From positions 62,001 to 126,000 of the forward strand of contig NZ_FRCS01000018.1 in assembly GCF_900143005.1 (NCBI RefSeq): a stretch of 64,000 bases of DNA. The letters run 5' to 3'. Positions within the stretch are counted from its first letter, which is position 1, and the number at the start of each line of letters is the position of its first letter. Source of the stretch: Cryptosporangium aurantiacum (lineage in GTDB: Bacteria > Actinomycetota > Actinomycetes > Mycobacteriales > Cryptosporangiaceae). Shown piece after piece: positions 44,759 through 53,552 of the stretch. A program made the translations under genes and the position numbers. The notes below the pieces were generated by a model. That model was not told where the DNA came from, ran no database searches, and saw nothing but the letters and a program-made list of their open reading frames with translations.

Positions 44759-45535
44759 GCCGATCACTCTGGCGGGCCGGCGGCGGACGGTCTTGAACGA
44801 ATCGGCCACGTCGGGCGGAACGAGTATCGGGAGTACCCGCCGCTGGGCCTCGGCCATGTCGCGCGCTGCGGGTGGGAGCAGCGGATCACCGGTGGGCTGC
44901 TGATCCACCGCGTCATTCCGGACAACTGCGCGGACATCCTGGTCGGTGACGATGGCGCAGCCCAGCTCGTCGGCCCGGCGACCCGGGTCGACCTGCCCAG
45001 GCTGTCCGACGGGTCGCACGTCCGTGGCCTGCGGCTGGAGCCGTATGCGATCCGCGCGGTTTTCGGCGTCGACGCCGATGAGCTGACCGACCGTTCGTTC
45101 CCGCTCGACGCGGTTCTCGACGGACGTTCCGCCCGCCTGGTAGCCGAGGCGGTCTGGGCGCCCGGGGCCGCGGCGGGCGCCTGGCTTCGCGAGCGGTGGC
45201 GGGACGTCCGGCCGGACCGTGCCACGGTGGCGATCGTCCGCACGCTGACCGCGCCCGACGCCCCGGCGGTGGACACGGTCGCCGACCGCACCGGCTTCTC
45301 GTCCCGACACCTCCGCCGCCTGGTGCGAGCAGAGACCGGCCTGACACCGAAGACGCTGCACCGGGTGGCGCGTGTGCACGAATTCCTGCGGCGCGCCGAG
45401 GAGGACCGTTACGCGGTCGGCGCCGCGGCTGCGGCGGCGGGCTACGCCGATCAGCCGCACGCCTCCCGTGAGATCCGCGCGCTGACCGGCTTGACGCCCG
45501 CCCGACTCCTCGCCGCCCGCCGGGCTCCCCACTGA
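44624..45535 (+). CDS. AraC-family transcriptional regulator
   Basis: A regulator of up to 303 residues. The conserved part starts about residue 63 (YREYPPLGLGHVARCGWEQ), an N-terminal domain found in AraC proteins of the DUF6597 type. The C-terminal HTH has TVADRTGFSSRHLRRLVRAE, LTPKTLHRVARVHEFLR and AAAAGYADQPHASREIRALTG. The start is doubtful. ATG 44624 has AGGAG six bases upstream but overlaps the VOC coding start by 135 bp on the opposite strand. No ATG/GTG/TTG exists between 44759 and the conserved part; GTG 44666 is the other option. It may regulate the VOC gene. Confidence 0.82.
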   Translation: MTDLEEDDLSGDVEVRLPTQAVDEEPASGVQIADAQRDDVESLIHADHSGGPAADGLERIGHVGRNEYREYPPLGLGHVARCGWEQRITGGLLIHRVIPDNCADILVGDDGAAQLVGPATRVDLPRLSDGSHVRGLRLEPYAIRAVFGVDADELTDRSFPLDAVLDGRSARLVAEAVWAPGAAAGAWLRERWRDVRPDRATVAIVRTLTAPDAPAVDTVADRTGFSSRHLRRLVRAETGLTPKTLHRVARVHEFLRRAEEDRYAVGAAAAAAGYADQPHASREIRALTGLTPARLLAARRAPH

Positions 45536-45571
45536 CCGCCCACCCTCACGCCGCCCGCCGAGCGGCCGCCA

Positions 45572-45600
45572 CAGATGGTGGTCCGGGACGCCACCATCTG
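45572..45600. terminator. Hairpin 1 between convergent genes
   Basis: CAGATGGTGG and CCACCATCTG (10-bp arms, 9-nt loop) lie 37 bp after the AraC stop and 50 bp before the DUF4383-like gene stop. Together with hairpin 2 it forms a structured terminator or a small palindromic element. Confidence 0.7.
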
Positions 45601-45602
45601 GT

Positions 45603-45635
45603 GCGGGCCCTGCCTCCCAGGGAGACAGGGCCCGC
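45603..45635. terminator. Hairpin 2 between convergent genes
   Basis: GCGGGCCCTG and CAGGGCCCGC are perfect 10-bp arms. The inner bases (CTCCC/GGGAG) can also pair. It starts two bases after hairpin 1 and ends before CTACAAATCG. Confidence 0.75.
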
Positions 45636-45650
45636 TACAAATCGTCCGCG

Positions 45651-46298
45651 TCAGCGCGGCTTGTGTACCGGCTGGGCCGGAGCTCCGGAGAGGATCGGTC
45701 CGCCGGACAGCACCGGAATCGGTGCGCCGGTCGACGTGTGACGCGGCACGCCGGCCATGTTGTGTGGGTCGGAACCCCGGTCGCCGTCGGTCGCGGCACC
45801 GAGCATCGACTCCAGCCGCAGGTCCTCGCCCTCCTGCACCTCCGGCGGCAGGCCGTGCCGCTCCCGCCAGTACGGGTTGTCCGGCGGCAGCGTTCCGCTC
45901 ACCCGCCCGTACATCCCGAACGTGATCAGCGCGACGCCCACCACGAACGAGAAGATGACGTTGCTCATCCGGAACGCGAGGAAGTTCAACTCGGTCCGCA
46001 TGATCGTCATGTTGACCAGGCCGCTGAGGATGAACGCCCAGCCGAAGGCGCTGTTCGCCCACGACGCGGTATTACCACCGACGGCGGCGCAGCCGAGCAG
46101 GCAAAGACCTACTACGACGGAGATCAGCGCCAGCGCACCGTTTGACGAGAGTCCGGCAACCTCTTTGCCCTCGGTGGAGAAGAACTCGAGCTGGTTGGCG
46201 AAGCCCAGGATTCCGAATGTCAGCAGTACCAGGCCCATGAAGCCGCCGCCGTACCGGTAGACCTTCCCCAACTTATGGTTCTTCGGTAGTCCGGACAT
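45651..46298 (-). CDS. Membrane protein, DUF4383-like
   Basis: A 215-residue protein with four predicted helices (YGGGFMGLVLLTFGILGFA; ALALISVVVGLCLLGCAAVG; FGWAFILSGLVNMTIM; NVIFSFVVGVALITFGMY) and a hydrophilic C-terminal tail of 80 residues containing PPDNPYWRERHGLPPEVQEG. Helix pattern and the NxxxFxxFRxSNVIFS stretch resemble DUF4383 proteins. Function unknown. It is preceded by an intergenic region of 536 bp that separates it from the divergent zinc-cluster gene. Confidence 0.75.
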   Translation of the reverse strand: MSGLPKNHKLGKVYRYGGGFMGLVLLTFGILGFANQLEFFSTEGKEVAGLSSNGALALISVVVGLCLLGCAAVGGNTASWANSAFGWAFILSGLVNMTIMRTELNFLAFRMSNVIFSFVVGVALITFGMYGRVSGTLPPDNPYWRERHGLPPEVQEGEDLRLESMLGAATDGDRGSDPHNMAGVPRHTSTGAPIPVLSGGPILSGAPAQPVHKPR

Positions 46299-46834
46299 CT
46301 TTCCCGCCCCTCCGACCGCGCGAGTCTGGTTCGCGCGCCTTTAGACCTGTTAAGGATACGTATGCCACGTCCTGACCAGGCCAAACGCAGGGCTGAATTT
46401 CGGTGGGGGCAGATCCGGGATTCCCGCGCCTCACGCGGCGTCCACGCTCGTTGAGGCCTGATTACGCCACTGTCTGATGGTGTTGACACAACCCTGTCAC
46501 AGTCTGGTGCAGAGGTCCGCGATGATGGGGCCCTCGCCGCGCCTCCGGCGGGATCCGGGATGACCTGCGTGAAGGCAGCGGTGCCCGACAAGCGCTCTCG
46601 CGGGGCGATAAAACCTTAATGGCGCCTAAAACTGAGAAATGTTCAAAGCAGGACTTAATGGAGCATTATTCGGACGGTTGCCAAACGTACGGCAATGTTT
46701 AACAGATACCCCTCCCGCAACGCCGGTACAAACGCTACCGTGAAGCGCTCGTCCAACACGCTCTGTCTACCTTCGGTAGGGAAAGCGTTACGGACGTATG
46801 CGACATCAGGGTCGAGGCAACCCGAAGAGGTTCC
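46299..46834. other. Divergent intergenic region, AT-rich in its right half
   Basis: 536 bp between two divergent genes. It includes TTGACA (46483 region) and GTCACAG words, and an AT-rich stretch (46600-46700) with repeated TTAATGG and ATGTTTAA. Promoters for both genes are expected. No coding frame is credible. Confidence 0.5.
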
Positions 46835-48880
46835 ATGGCAGACACCGCTCCGGTCGAGCCCGCGCTCATCGCCTGTCCGGCGTGCGACGGTCTCGGGTTC
46901 AGGATCGCTCCGTGCGCCTGTCGGCACAACGGCACTGAGTTCCTGGTGAGCGGCCGCCTCCTCCTCTCCGACTCCGACCCGTACCCGGACTGTGAGATCT
47001 GCCGGGGCTCCGGCGAGACCACCGTCATGTGTTTCCCGTGCCGGCAGGGCGGCTCGCTGCGTGCCCAGGGTGTCGTCACCGTTGTCAACGCGGTGACCGG
47101 GCAGACCGGTTCCGTCCAGGTCGTCCCCGGCGCTTTCGAGCCGGTGCCGTGGGAGGCTCGTCCCGGCCGCTGGATGATCGATCTGTCAGCGATCGTCCGC
47201 GAACTCGCCGCGCGGGTCGGCGTCGACACGCTCTACGACATGCTCGACCGGCCGCTGGCCAGCGCTGACCTCGCCACGCCGATCTACCTGCCCGACACCT
47301 GGACGCTGGCGGCGCCCAACGCGGAGAAGTCCGCCGCCGAGCAGGCCGCGATCGCCGAGTGGGCCGGGCGTCGTCGCTGGCACCTGTACGTCGGTTACCC
47401 GGCAGGCGTCCGGGCGCACGTGGACCCGGAACAGCGGCTGGTGGAGCTCCGCCGCGCCGCCGACGCCGGTCGGCTCGACCTCGTCGTCCGCTTCCTGGAC
47501 GGGTTCTGGTCGGTGGCCTACGAGGTGCCCGGTGCGCAGCCGCGCCAGGGCCAGGCCTGGTACCCGGGCACCGCGACGCTCACCGAGTCCTTACTCGCCC
47601 ACACCCCGTCAGACCTCGTCGAGCAGGCCAAGGGCGCGACGACCGCCGCCGGTCACTGGGTGGTCGCCTCCCCGCCGCCGGCCGGTGACGGCACCTCGGC
47701 GTGGACCGTCGAGGACCTGGTCGCGGCCGTCACGATCACCGCGAGTGGAGCGGACGGTGGCAGTGCGACCTGGCGGGACGGCCGCTGGCAGCTGTCCGCG
47801 CTCACCGTCGTCGAGGAGCGGGAGTTGCTCGCGGCGCAGCAAACCGGTCAGGTCCGGTCCACTGTCGAGCGCGTCGTCGGCCGGGTGGACGAACTGCGGA
47901 CGCCGCCGTGGCTGGGTCCGTCCATCCCCACCCAGCGGTGCGCCCGCTGCGTCTCGGGCGTCGCCTGGCGCGAGTGCTCGTGCACCTACCTGGACGACGT
48001 CGCCACGCCGGACTGCCCGCGCTGCGCGGGTGTCGGCCGGGCGCCGGATCCGTACTGCTCCGGCTGCGACGACACCCGCCTGGTTCACTTGGGTGCGGTG
48101 GTCACGCTGATCGGTCCGGACGGCCGTGGCCAGACCACGAACCTCCGGATCGGTAAGACGCCGAACGTCGAGTTCTTCGTCAACGATCAGGGCGTCCGGT
48201 GTGCCCGGGTGCCGCGCGAGCTGACCGCGGTGGCCTGGGCCGAGGCGTTCGGCACCGATGTGGACTGGCTGTGCAGCCACGGCATCCGCTCGATCGGCGC
48301 GCTGGCGCGCGAGGGTGTGCTCGCCACCGACCTGAGCGACCCGCGCGAGGTCGTGGCCGAGTACCTGGCGCGGCTCACCGCCGGTCGGCCGGGCGGGCGC
48401 CTCGTCTACTTCGTCCGCCCACCGGGTGACGTGCCAGTGGAATCGTTGCTGAGGCCAGTGCTCGGGGTCGACGCCCGGGCAGAGATCGCGATCGCCGTCG
48501 ATCCACGCGGACGCCTGCGGTGGGGCCTCGCGGTGACCCACCGGGGAGCGAAGAGCCGGTACGCCCCGCCGGAAATCGACCTGACGCTCGGCGACGCCGT
48601 CGGGCGCGTGCTCGCCGCGCTCCCCCAGCGCCTCGGCGGGATCGAGCACGACGTGGCTCGCACCGAGCCGCTGAGCCCGGCGCAGCACGGCCGCGCGGTC
48701 GACGTCGAGACCGGAATCCCGACGCTGCTGCAGGAGGTCGCGCAGCGCTACGGGCGGGTGCTCGCGGCGGTCACCCGCGAGGGCTGGACGCTGCACGCCT
48801 GGACGCAACGCCGCTGGCAGCGCATCGGCGCCGGCACATCGTTACGTGAAGTGGTCACCCACACCCGAACGACGGGCTAG
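46835..48880 (+). CDS. Large protein with two DnaJ-type zinc clusters, unknown function
   Basis: A 681-residue cytoplasmic protein. The N-terminal cluster has CPACDGLGF, CACRHNG, CEICRGSGE and CFPCRQGG (residues 14-72). A second cluster near 369-412 has CARCVSG, CSCTYLDD, CPRCAGVG and CSGCDDTR. Both are CxxCxGxG-like, as in DnaJ and tryptophan RNA-binding attenuator-inhibitors. Between and after lie long alpha/beta regions with no recognised domain. AGAGG lies upstream of the ATG. It overlaps the convergent PTS-like gene by four bases. It may bind nucleic acid or unfolded protein, but this is only inference. Confidence 0.75.
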   Translation: MADTAPVEPALIACPACDGLGFRIAPCACRHNGTEFLVSGRLLLSDSDPYPDCEICRGSGETTVMCFPCRQGGSLRAQGVVTVVNAVTGQTGSVQVVPGAFEPVPWEARPGRWMIDLSAIVRELAARVGVDTLYDMLDRPLASADLATPIYLPDTWTLAAPNAEKSAAEQAAIAEWAGRRRWHLYVGYPAGVRAHVDPEQRLVELRRAADAGRLDLVVRFLDGFWSVAYEVPGAQPRQGQAWYPGTATLTESLLAHTPSDLVEQAKGATTAAGHWVVASPPPAGDGTSAWTVEDLVAAVTITASGADGGSATWRDGRWQLSALTVVEERELLAAQQTGQVRSTVERVVGRVDELRTPPWLGPSIPTQRCARCVSGVAWRECSCTYLDDVATPDCPRCAGVGRAPDPYCSGCDDTRLVHLGAVVTLIGPDGRGQTTNLRIGKTPNVEFFVNDQGVRCARVPRELTAVAWAEAFGTDVDWLCSHGIRSIGALAREGVLATDLSDPREVVAEYLARLTAGRPGGRLVYFVRPPGDVPVESLLRPVLGVDARAEIAIAVDPRGRLRWGLAVTHRGAKSRYAPPEIDLTLGDAVGRVLAALPQRLGGIEHDVARTEPLSPAQHGRAVDVETGIPTLLQEVAQRYGRVLAAVTREGWTLHAWTQRRWQRIGAGTSLREVVTHTRTTG

Positions 48881-49770
48881 CGATCGATCGCCGCGTGGAC
48901 GCGGCGGCGGGCGTCTTCAGCGGACGCTGCGCGGGTGGCCAGCTCGGCGTACCGCAGGCAGTCGCTGAACGCGTGCCGGGCCAACTCGGCGCGGACCGGC
49001 TCGAAGCGGTCGGGCGGGAGCACCAGGCTGGTGACGCCCAGACCGATCAGGACACACGCGAGCAGCGGGTCGGCCGCACCGGCGCCCCGAGCGCTGATCT
49101 CCTTACCCGCCAACGACCCGGACGCCCCCACGAGCTCGGCCAGCCGTAGCGTCGCCGGCTGCCACGGGTCGTACCAGCGTCCGGTGCCCGCCGCCCGGTC
49201 GGCTGCGACCGCGTACCGCGTCAACCCGTCGGTGTCGATCGTGGCGAACGACGCCGCTCGCAGGATCGTGCCGGCGAGCACCGCAGCGGCGGGCAGATCA
49301 ACGAGCACACCGGCGGTCGCGACCCCGCCGAAGCGCGCCTCCTCGAGGAACCACGCCACCTCTTCCGGCTCGGTCACCATCGCCGTGACGATCCCGACGT
49401 CCACCTGCTCGGCGCCGGTCTCGCGGGCGGCGCCCGACACAGCGTCCAACTGAATGGACAGGACGTCGGGACGGGCCTGCAGCGCGCGCACGCCGCGGAT
49501 GCCGAACGCGCCCTGGCGCTCGCCGGGGTCGAGCGCCTCGACCGCCACCCGGGCACCGGGGAACGCCCGCAGCACACGTCGGTAGCCGGCCTGCTGTTCG
49601 GCGACCGGCAGCGGAGCACCGTCCGGGCGCACGGCGAACCAGCTGCGGAGCAGTCCGACGCCCTCCGCGCCCGCAGCCGCGGCGGACTCGGCCTCGGACG
49701 GGTCGACCAGCTCGGCGAGCAGGGAGACCGGTTGGCCGTCCGCCAGCCGTCCGCGAAGGGGTGCGTTCAC
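48877..49770 (-). CDS. Degenerate PTS enzyme I C-domain-like (PEP-barrel) protein
   Basis: A 297-residue protein that resembles only the PEP-binding TIM barrel of enzyme I. AAAAGAEGVGLLRSWF matches GAEGIGLxRTEF, FGIRGVRALQARPD matches the RGIR loop, and FATIDTDGLTRYAVAADR matches FFSIGTNDLTQY. The last barrel stretch is ADPLLACVLIGLGVTSLVL. The phosphoacceptor His domain is absent, and the catalytic CG(E)MA motif reads ARGAGAAD, so it is probably inactive as a phosphotransferase. Possibly a regulator or a PEP/pyruvate-binding relic. Confidence 0.7.
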   Translation of the reverse strand: MNAPLRGRLADGQPVSLLAELVDPSEAESAAAAGAEGVGLLRSWFAVRPDGAPLPVAEQQAGYRRVLRAFPGARVAVEALDPGERQGAFGIRGVRALQARPDVLSIQLDAVSGAARETGAEQVDVGIVTAMVTEPEEVAWFLEEARFGGVATAGVLVDLPAAAVLAGTILRAASFATIDTDGLTRYAVAADRAAGTGRWYDPWQPATLRLAELVGASGSLAGKEISARGAGAADPLLACVLIGLGVTSLVLPPDRFEPVRAELARHAFSDCLRYAELATRAASAEDARRRVHAAIDR

Positions 49771-49840
49771 GACCGGACATTATCGAACTGAGATGACCGC
49801 TGCCCGATCAGCACCGGGACGGACAGTAAGCTCTGGTGCC

Positions 49841-50320
49841 ATGCCGGAGCTCAGTCACGTCGACGCGGCCGGGGCGGCTCGGATGGTGGACGTCTCCGCG
49901 AAGTCGGCGACCGTCCGCACCGCTGTCGCGACCGGTCTCCTACGGACGACTGCCGAGGTCATCGGCCTACTCCGCCGAGACGGCCTGCCGAAGGGCGACG
50001 CGATCTCGGTGGCCAGGATCGCCGGGATCATGGGCGCCAAACGGACGCCCGACCTGGTGCCGCTGTGTCATCCGATCGCGTTGCACGGCGTTACGGTCGA
50101 CTTCGAAATTCGCGACGAAGAGATCGCGATCACCGCGACCACCCGTACCGCCGACCGCACCGGCGTCGAGATGGAGGCGCTCACCGCGGTCGCCGCCGCC
50201 GGGCTGGCGCTGATCGACATGGTGAAGGCCGTCGACCCGGCCGCCTCGCTGGACGCGGTGCGCTGCGAGGCGAAGGACGGCGGCAAGACCGGCTCCTGGC
50301 GCAGGCCGGCCGACCGGTGA
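49841..50320 (+). CDS. moaC: Cyclic pyranopterin monophosphate synthase MoaC
   Basis: A 159-residue enzyme that with MoaA converts GTP to cyclic pyranopterin monophosphate in molybdenum cofactor synthesis. Motifs: LSHVDAAGAARMVDVSAKS, ARIAGIMGAKRTPDLVPLCH, PIALHGVTVDFEI, and the active-site EMEALTAVAAAGLALIDMVK with C-terminal AKDGGKTG. ATG 49841 is preferred to an upstream in-frame ATG at 49793. The stop overlaps the mogA GTG in GTGA. Confidence 0.97.
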   Translation: MPELSHVDAAGAARMVDVSAKSATVRTAVATGLLRTTAEVIGLLRRDGLPKGDAISVARIAGIMGAKRTPDLVPLCHPIALHGVTVDFEIRDEEIAITATTRTADRTGVEMEALTAVAAAGLALIDMVKAVDPAASLDAVRCEAKDGGKTGSWRRPADR

Positions 50321-50814
50321 GGACCGCTCGGGTGATCGTGGCCTCGAATCGGGCCGCGGCAGGCGTGTACTCCGACGAGAGTGGACCGTTGCTGGCCGAG
50401 GGCCTGCGCGCGCTCGGGTTCGAGGTGGGTGAGCCGGTCGTGGTGCCGGACGGCGAGCCGGTGGGTGAGGCGCTCCGGGGCGCCGTCGCCGACGGCGTCG
50501 ACGTCGTGTTCACCAGCGGCGGCACCGGCATCAATCCGACCGACCGCACACCGGACGTCACGGCGGCGGTCCTCGACTACCAGGTGCCGGGCATCGCCGA
50601 GGCCCTCCGGGCCTACGCGGTTCCGCGCATTCCGACCGCCATGCTGTCCCGCGGACTCGCCGGGGTGGCCGGGCGGACGTTGATCGTCAACCTGCCCGGT
50701 TCCCGTGGCGGCGCCAAGGACGGGCTGGCGGTGCTCGGCCCGATCCTCGGGCACGCGGTCGACCAGCTCCGTGGCGGAGACCACCCGCGTAGTGACCCCG
50801 GAGGCCACGCGTGA
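50317..50814 (+). CDS. mogA: Molybdopterin adenylyltransferase MogA/MoaB
   Basis: A 165-residue MogA/MoaB-fold protein that adenylates molybdopterin. The signature TSGGTGINPTDRTPDVT and VNLPGSRGGAKDGLAVLGP are complete, with the GxYSDESG stretch near the N-terminus. GTG start in GTGA with moaC; the stop overlaps the moeA GTG in the same way, so moaC-mogA-moeA are tightly coupled. Confidence 0.95.
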   Translation: MRTARVIVASNRAAAGVYSDESGPLLAEGLRALGFEVGEPVVVPDGEPVGEALRGAVADGVDVVFTSGGTGINPTDRTPDVTAAVLDYQVPGIAEALRAYAVPRIPTAMLSRGLAGVAGRTLIVNLPGSRGGAKDGLAVLGPILGHAVDQLRGGDHPRSDPGGHA

Positions 50815-51980
50815 AGCACCCAATCAGTTGGGACGACGCCCGAGCGGCCGTGCACACGGCAGCCACCCCGCTACCCGGCCGGCCGGTACCGCTGCCGGAG
50901 GCCGACGGCGCCGTACTGGCCACTCCGCTGGTGACGCTCACCGCGCTACCCGCATTCGACACGTCCAGCGTGGACGGGTACGCGGTGGCCGGCCCGGCGC
51001 CGTGGCGGCTGGTCGGTCAGGTCCTGGCCGGTGACGCCAGCGAGATCACGGTGACGTCCGGCACGGCGGTGGAGATCGCCACCGGCGCGATGGTGCCGGT
51101 CGGCACCGAGCACGTGATCCGGCTGGAGAGCACCGAGGTGGACGGCTCCTGGGTCACCGCGTCGCTGCCGGAGAAGCAGGAGTGGCGTCCGACCGGCGAG
51201 GAAGCGGCCGCCGGCGAGATCCTGTTGCCGCCGGGCGTCCGGGTGACGCCGGGCGTGCTGGCGCTGGCCGCCGCGTGCGGGCACGACGTGCTGGCCGTCC
51301 GCAGGCGTCCGCGGGTCGCGCTGGTCGTGTTCGGCGACGAGTTGCTCGACAGCGGGCCGCCCGGGGCCGGCCGGGTGCGGGACGCGCTCGGACCCTCGCT
51401 TCCCGGCTGGCTGCGGCGGCTGGGTGCGGACGTGGTCTCGGTGACCCGCGCCGCCGACACGCTGGAGGCGCACGAGACCGCGGTCCGCGAGGCTGCCGCG
51501 CAGTCGGACGTCGTCCTCACCACCGGCGGGACCATGCACGGGCCGGTGGACCACCTGCACCCCACGCTCGCCACGCTGGGCGCCTCGTACGTCGTCGACA
51601 CGGTCGCGGTACGGCCGGGCTTCCCGATGCTCACCGCGACGCTGCCGGGGCCGGGCGCCGGCTGGCTGGTCGGGTTGCCGGGCAACCCGCAGTCGGCGGT
51701 GATCGGCCTGGTGACGCTCGCGGCGCCGCTGCTGGCCGGTCTCGCCGGTGCGCCGCTGCCGCCGCTGGCCTCGGTGGTGCTCGCGAACGACGTCCCGGGC
51801 CGGGGCACGTTCACGCACCTCGCGCTGGCCCGGCTCACGCCGGACGGCGCGGTGACGCTGCCGCACGCCGGGTCGGCGATGCTCCGGGGCGTGGCCGGCG
51901 CCGACGGGTTCGTCATCGTGCGCCCGGACACGACGGCACCGACCGGCGCCAAGGCCGACTTCGTCCCGATGCCCGGCTGA
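50811..51980 (+). CDS. moeA: Molybdopterin molybdenumtransferase MoeA
   Basis: A 389-residue protein that inserts molybdenum into adenylated molybdopterin. Domains: N-terminal lid with PAFDTSSVDGYAV, EIATGAMVPVGTEHVI; MoeA core with VFGDELLDSGPPG, VVLTTGGTMHGPVD and WLVGLPGNPQSAVIG; C-terminal beta domain ending ADGFVIVRPDTT. It is slightly shorter than E. coli MoeA, and the usual GGxSVG is GGTMHG, which may weaken metal transfer. GTGA overlap with mogA. Confidence 0.92.
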   Translation: MKHPISWDDARAAVHTAATPLPGRPVPLPEADGAVLATPLVTLTALPAFDTSSVDGYAVAGPAPWRLVGQVLAGDASEITVTSGTAVEIATGAMVPVGTEHVIRLESTEVDGSWVTASLPEKQEWRPTGEEAAAGEILLPPGVRVTPGVLALAAACGHDVLAVRRRPRVALVVFGDELLDSGPPGAGRVRDALGPSLPGWLRRLGADVVSVTRAADTLEAHETAVREAAAQSDVVLTTGGTMHGPVDHLHPTLATLGASYVVDTVAVRPGFPMLTATLPGPGAGWLVGLPGNPQSAVIGLVTLAAPLLAGLAGAPLPPLASVVLANDVPGRGTFTHLALARLTPDGAVTLPHAGSAMLRGVAGADGFVIVRPDTTAPTGAKADFVPMPG

Positions 51981-52017
51981 GCTGCCGGTCCGGGAATCCG
52001 GTGGTTGGATGGGGGCC

Positions 52018-52467
52018 ATGAGCAGCGAGACGATCCGGCAGGCCGGCCACCGGGTGGTGGTGGCCCAGGTCACCGAGGAGCCGATCTCGACCGCCGAGCA
52101 CGAGCAGGCGGTATCCGTGCTGGCCGCCGGTGCGGTGGTGGGCTTCTCCGGTGTGGTGCGCGACCACGACCACGGGCGGATCGTGACCGAGCTGGAGTAC
52201 ACCGGTCACCCGTCGGCGGGTGAGGTGCTGGCCGAGATCGCCGCCGAGTTCGCTGCGCGCGACGGCGTCGAGGCGGTCGCGGTGAGCCACCGGATCGGCC
52301 CGCTGAAGCTCGGTGACACCGCGCTCGCCTGCGCGGTGAGCACCGCGCACCGGGCCGAGGCGTTCGTGCTCTGCGCGGAGCTGGTCGACGCGGTGAAGGC
52401 CCGGATCCCGATCTGGAAGCGCCAGGTGTTCGACGACGGTACTGACGAGTGGGTGGCCTGCCCCTGA
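52018..52467 (+). CDS. moaE: Molybdopterin synthase catalytic subunit MoaE
   Basis: A 149-residue large subunit of molybdopterin synthase, which uses MoaD thiocarboxylate to add the dithiolene. Motifs: GAVVGFSGVVRDHDHGR, ELEYTGHPSAGEVLAEI, AVSHRIGPLKLGDTALACAVS, HRAEAFVLCAELVDAVKARIPIWK (split here). An in-frame ATG at 52009 is also possible. It completes the moaC-mogA-moeA-moaE block; the MoaD partner is 5 kb away. Confidence 0.96.
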   Translation: MSSETIRQAGHRVVVAQVTEEPISTAEHEQAVSVLAAGAVVGFSGVVRDHDHGRIVTELEYTGHPSAGEVLAEIAAEFAARDGVEAVAVSHRIGPLKLGDTALACAVSTAHRAEAFVLCAELVDAVKARIPIWKRQVFDDGTDEWVACP

Positions 52468-52549
52468 GGGGGCACACTCCGTCTCGGTCCGGAAGCGTCG
52501 TTGACGGCCGTTACGATCGGGTCTGTCACACGGCGGAAGGAACTCGAGT

Positions 52550-53548
52550 GTGAAGGTCTTGATCACCGGCGGTGCCGGCTTCATCGGGAGCACGATCGGC
52601 TCGGCCTGCCTGGACGGCGGGATCCAGCCGGTCATCCTCGACAGCCTGGTCACCGGCAGGCGAGAGTTCACCGAAGGGCGGGCGTTCTACCACGGTGACA
52701 TCGCCGACGGTGCGCTCGTCGACCGGATCTTCGCCGAGCACCCCGAGATCGCCGCGGTCATCCACTGCGCCGCGCTGATCGTCGTCCCGGACTCGATGGC
52801 GGACCCCCTCCGGTACTACCGGGAGAACGTCGCCAAGTCGATCGAGCTGATCGGGCATCTCCAGCGCAACGGGTGCGAGCGGCTGATCTTCAGCTCGTCG
52901 GCGTCGATGTACGGGGCGGACCCGGACTTCTCGGTCGACGAGAACTCCGCGATCGACCCGCAGAGCCCGTACGCGACCACCAAGGTGATGGTGGAGAACG
53001 TGCTGCGGGACGTCGCGCAGGCCAGCTCGCTGCGGGTGCTGTCGCTCCGCTACTTCAACCCGATCGGGGCCGACCCGCAGCTGCGGACCGGCCTCCAGGT
53101 GGCCAGGCCCTCGCACGCGCTCGGCAAGCTCGTCCAGGCGTACGAGGACCACGTCACGTTCAGCATCACCGGCATCGACTGGCCGACCCGCGACGGCACC
53201 GGCATCCGGGACTACGTCCACGTCTGGGACCTGGCGGGCGCACACGTCGAGGGCCTTCGCCGGTTCGACGACGTCGTGCCCGCTGACGACGGGTACCGGG
53301 TGATCTGTCTGGGCAGCGGCACCGGAACGACCGTGCGTGAGCTCGTCGCGGCGTTCGAGGCCGTGATCGGTGGACCGCTGCCGCACCGGGACGCCCCGGC
53401 CCGCCCCGGTGACGTCGTGGGCGCGTACGCCCGCAACGGGCTGGCGAGGGACCTGCTCGGCTGGGAGCCGAAGTACGGGGTGGAAGAGGGCATCCGCCAC
53501 TCGCTGGAGTGGGCGGCGATCAGGCCTCAGCGCCTCCGCGACGCGTAG
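52550..53548 (+). CDS. galE: UDP-glucose 4-epimerase
   Basis: A 332-residue extended short-chain dehydrogenase. The Rossmann motif is VLITGGAGFIGSTIG, the Asp that binds NAD ribose is in VILDSLVTG, and the catalytic Ser and Tyr-x3-Lys are in FSSSASMYGA and PYATTKVMVENVL. Further family stretches are LRYFNPIGADP, GTGIRDYVHVWDLAGAHV and GWEPKYGVEEGIRHSLEWA. It interconverts UDP-glucose and UDP-galactose for the envelope. GTG start with GGAAGGA upstream. It is probably monocistronic. Confidence 0.94.
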   Translation: MKVLITGGAGFIGSTIGSACLDGGIQPVILDSLVTGRREFTEGRAFYHGDIADGALVDRIFAEHPEIAAVIHCAALIVVPDSMADPLRYYRENVAKSIELIGHLQRNGCERLIFSSSASMYGADPDFSVDENSAIDPQSPYATTKVMVENVLRDVAQASSLRVLSLRYFNPIGADPQLRTGLQVARPSHALGKLVQAYEDHVTFSITGIDWPTRDGTGIRDYVHVWDLAGAHVEGLRRFDDVVPADDGYRVICLGSGTGTTVRELVAAFEAVIGGPLPHRDAPARPGDVVGAYARNGLARDLLGWEPKYGVEEGIRHSLEWAAIRPQRLRDA

Positions 53549-53552
53549 GGCC

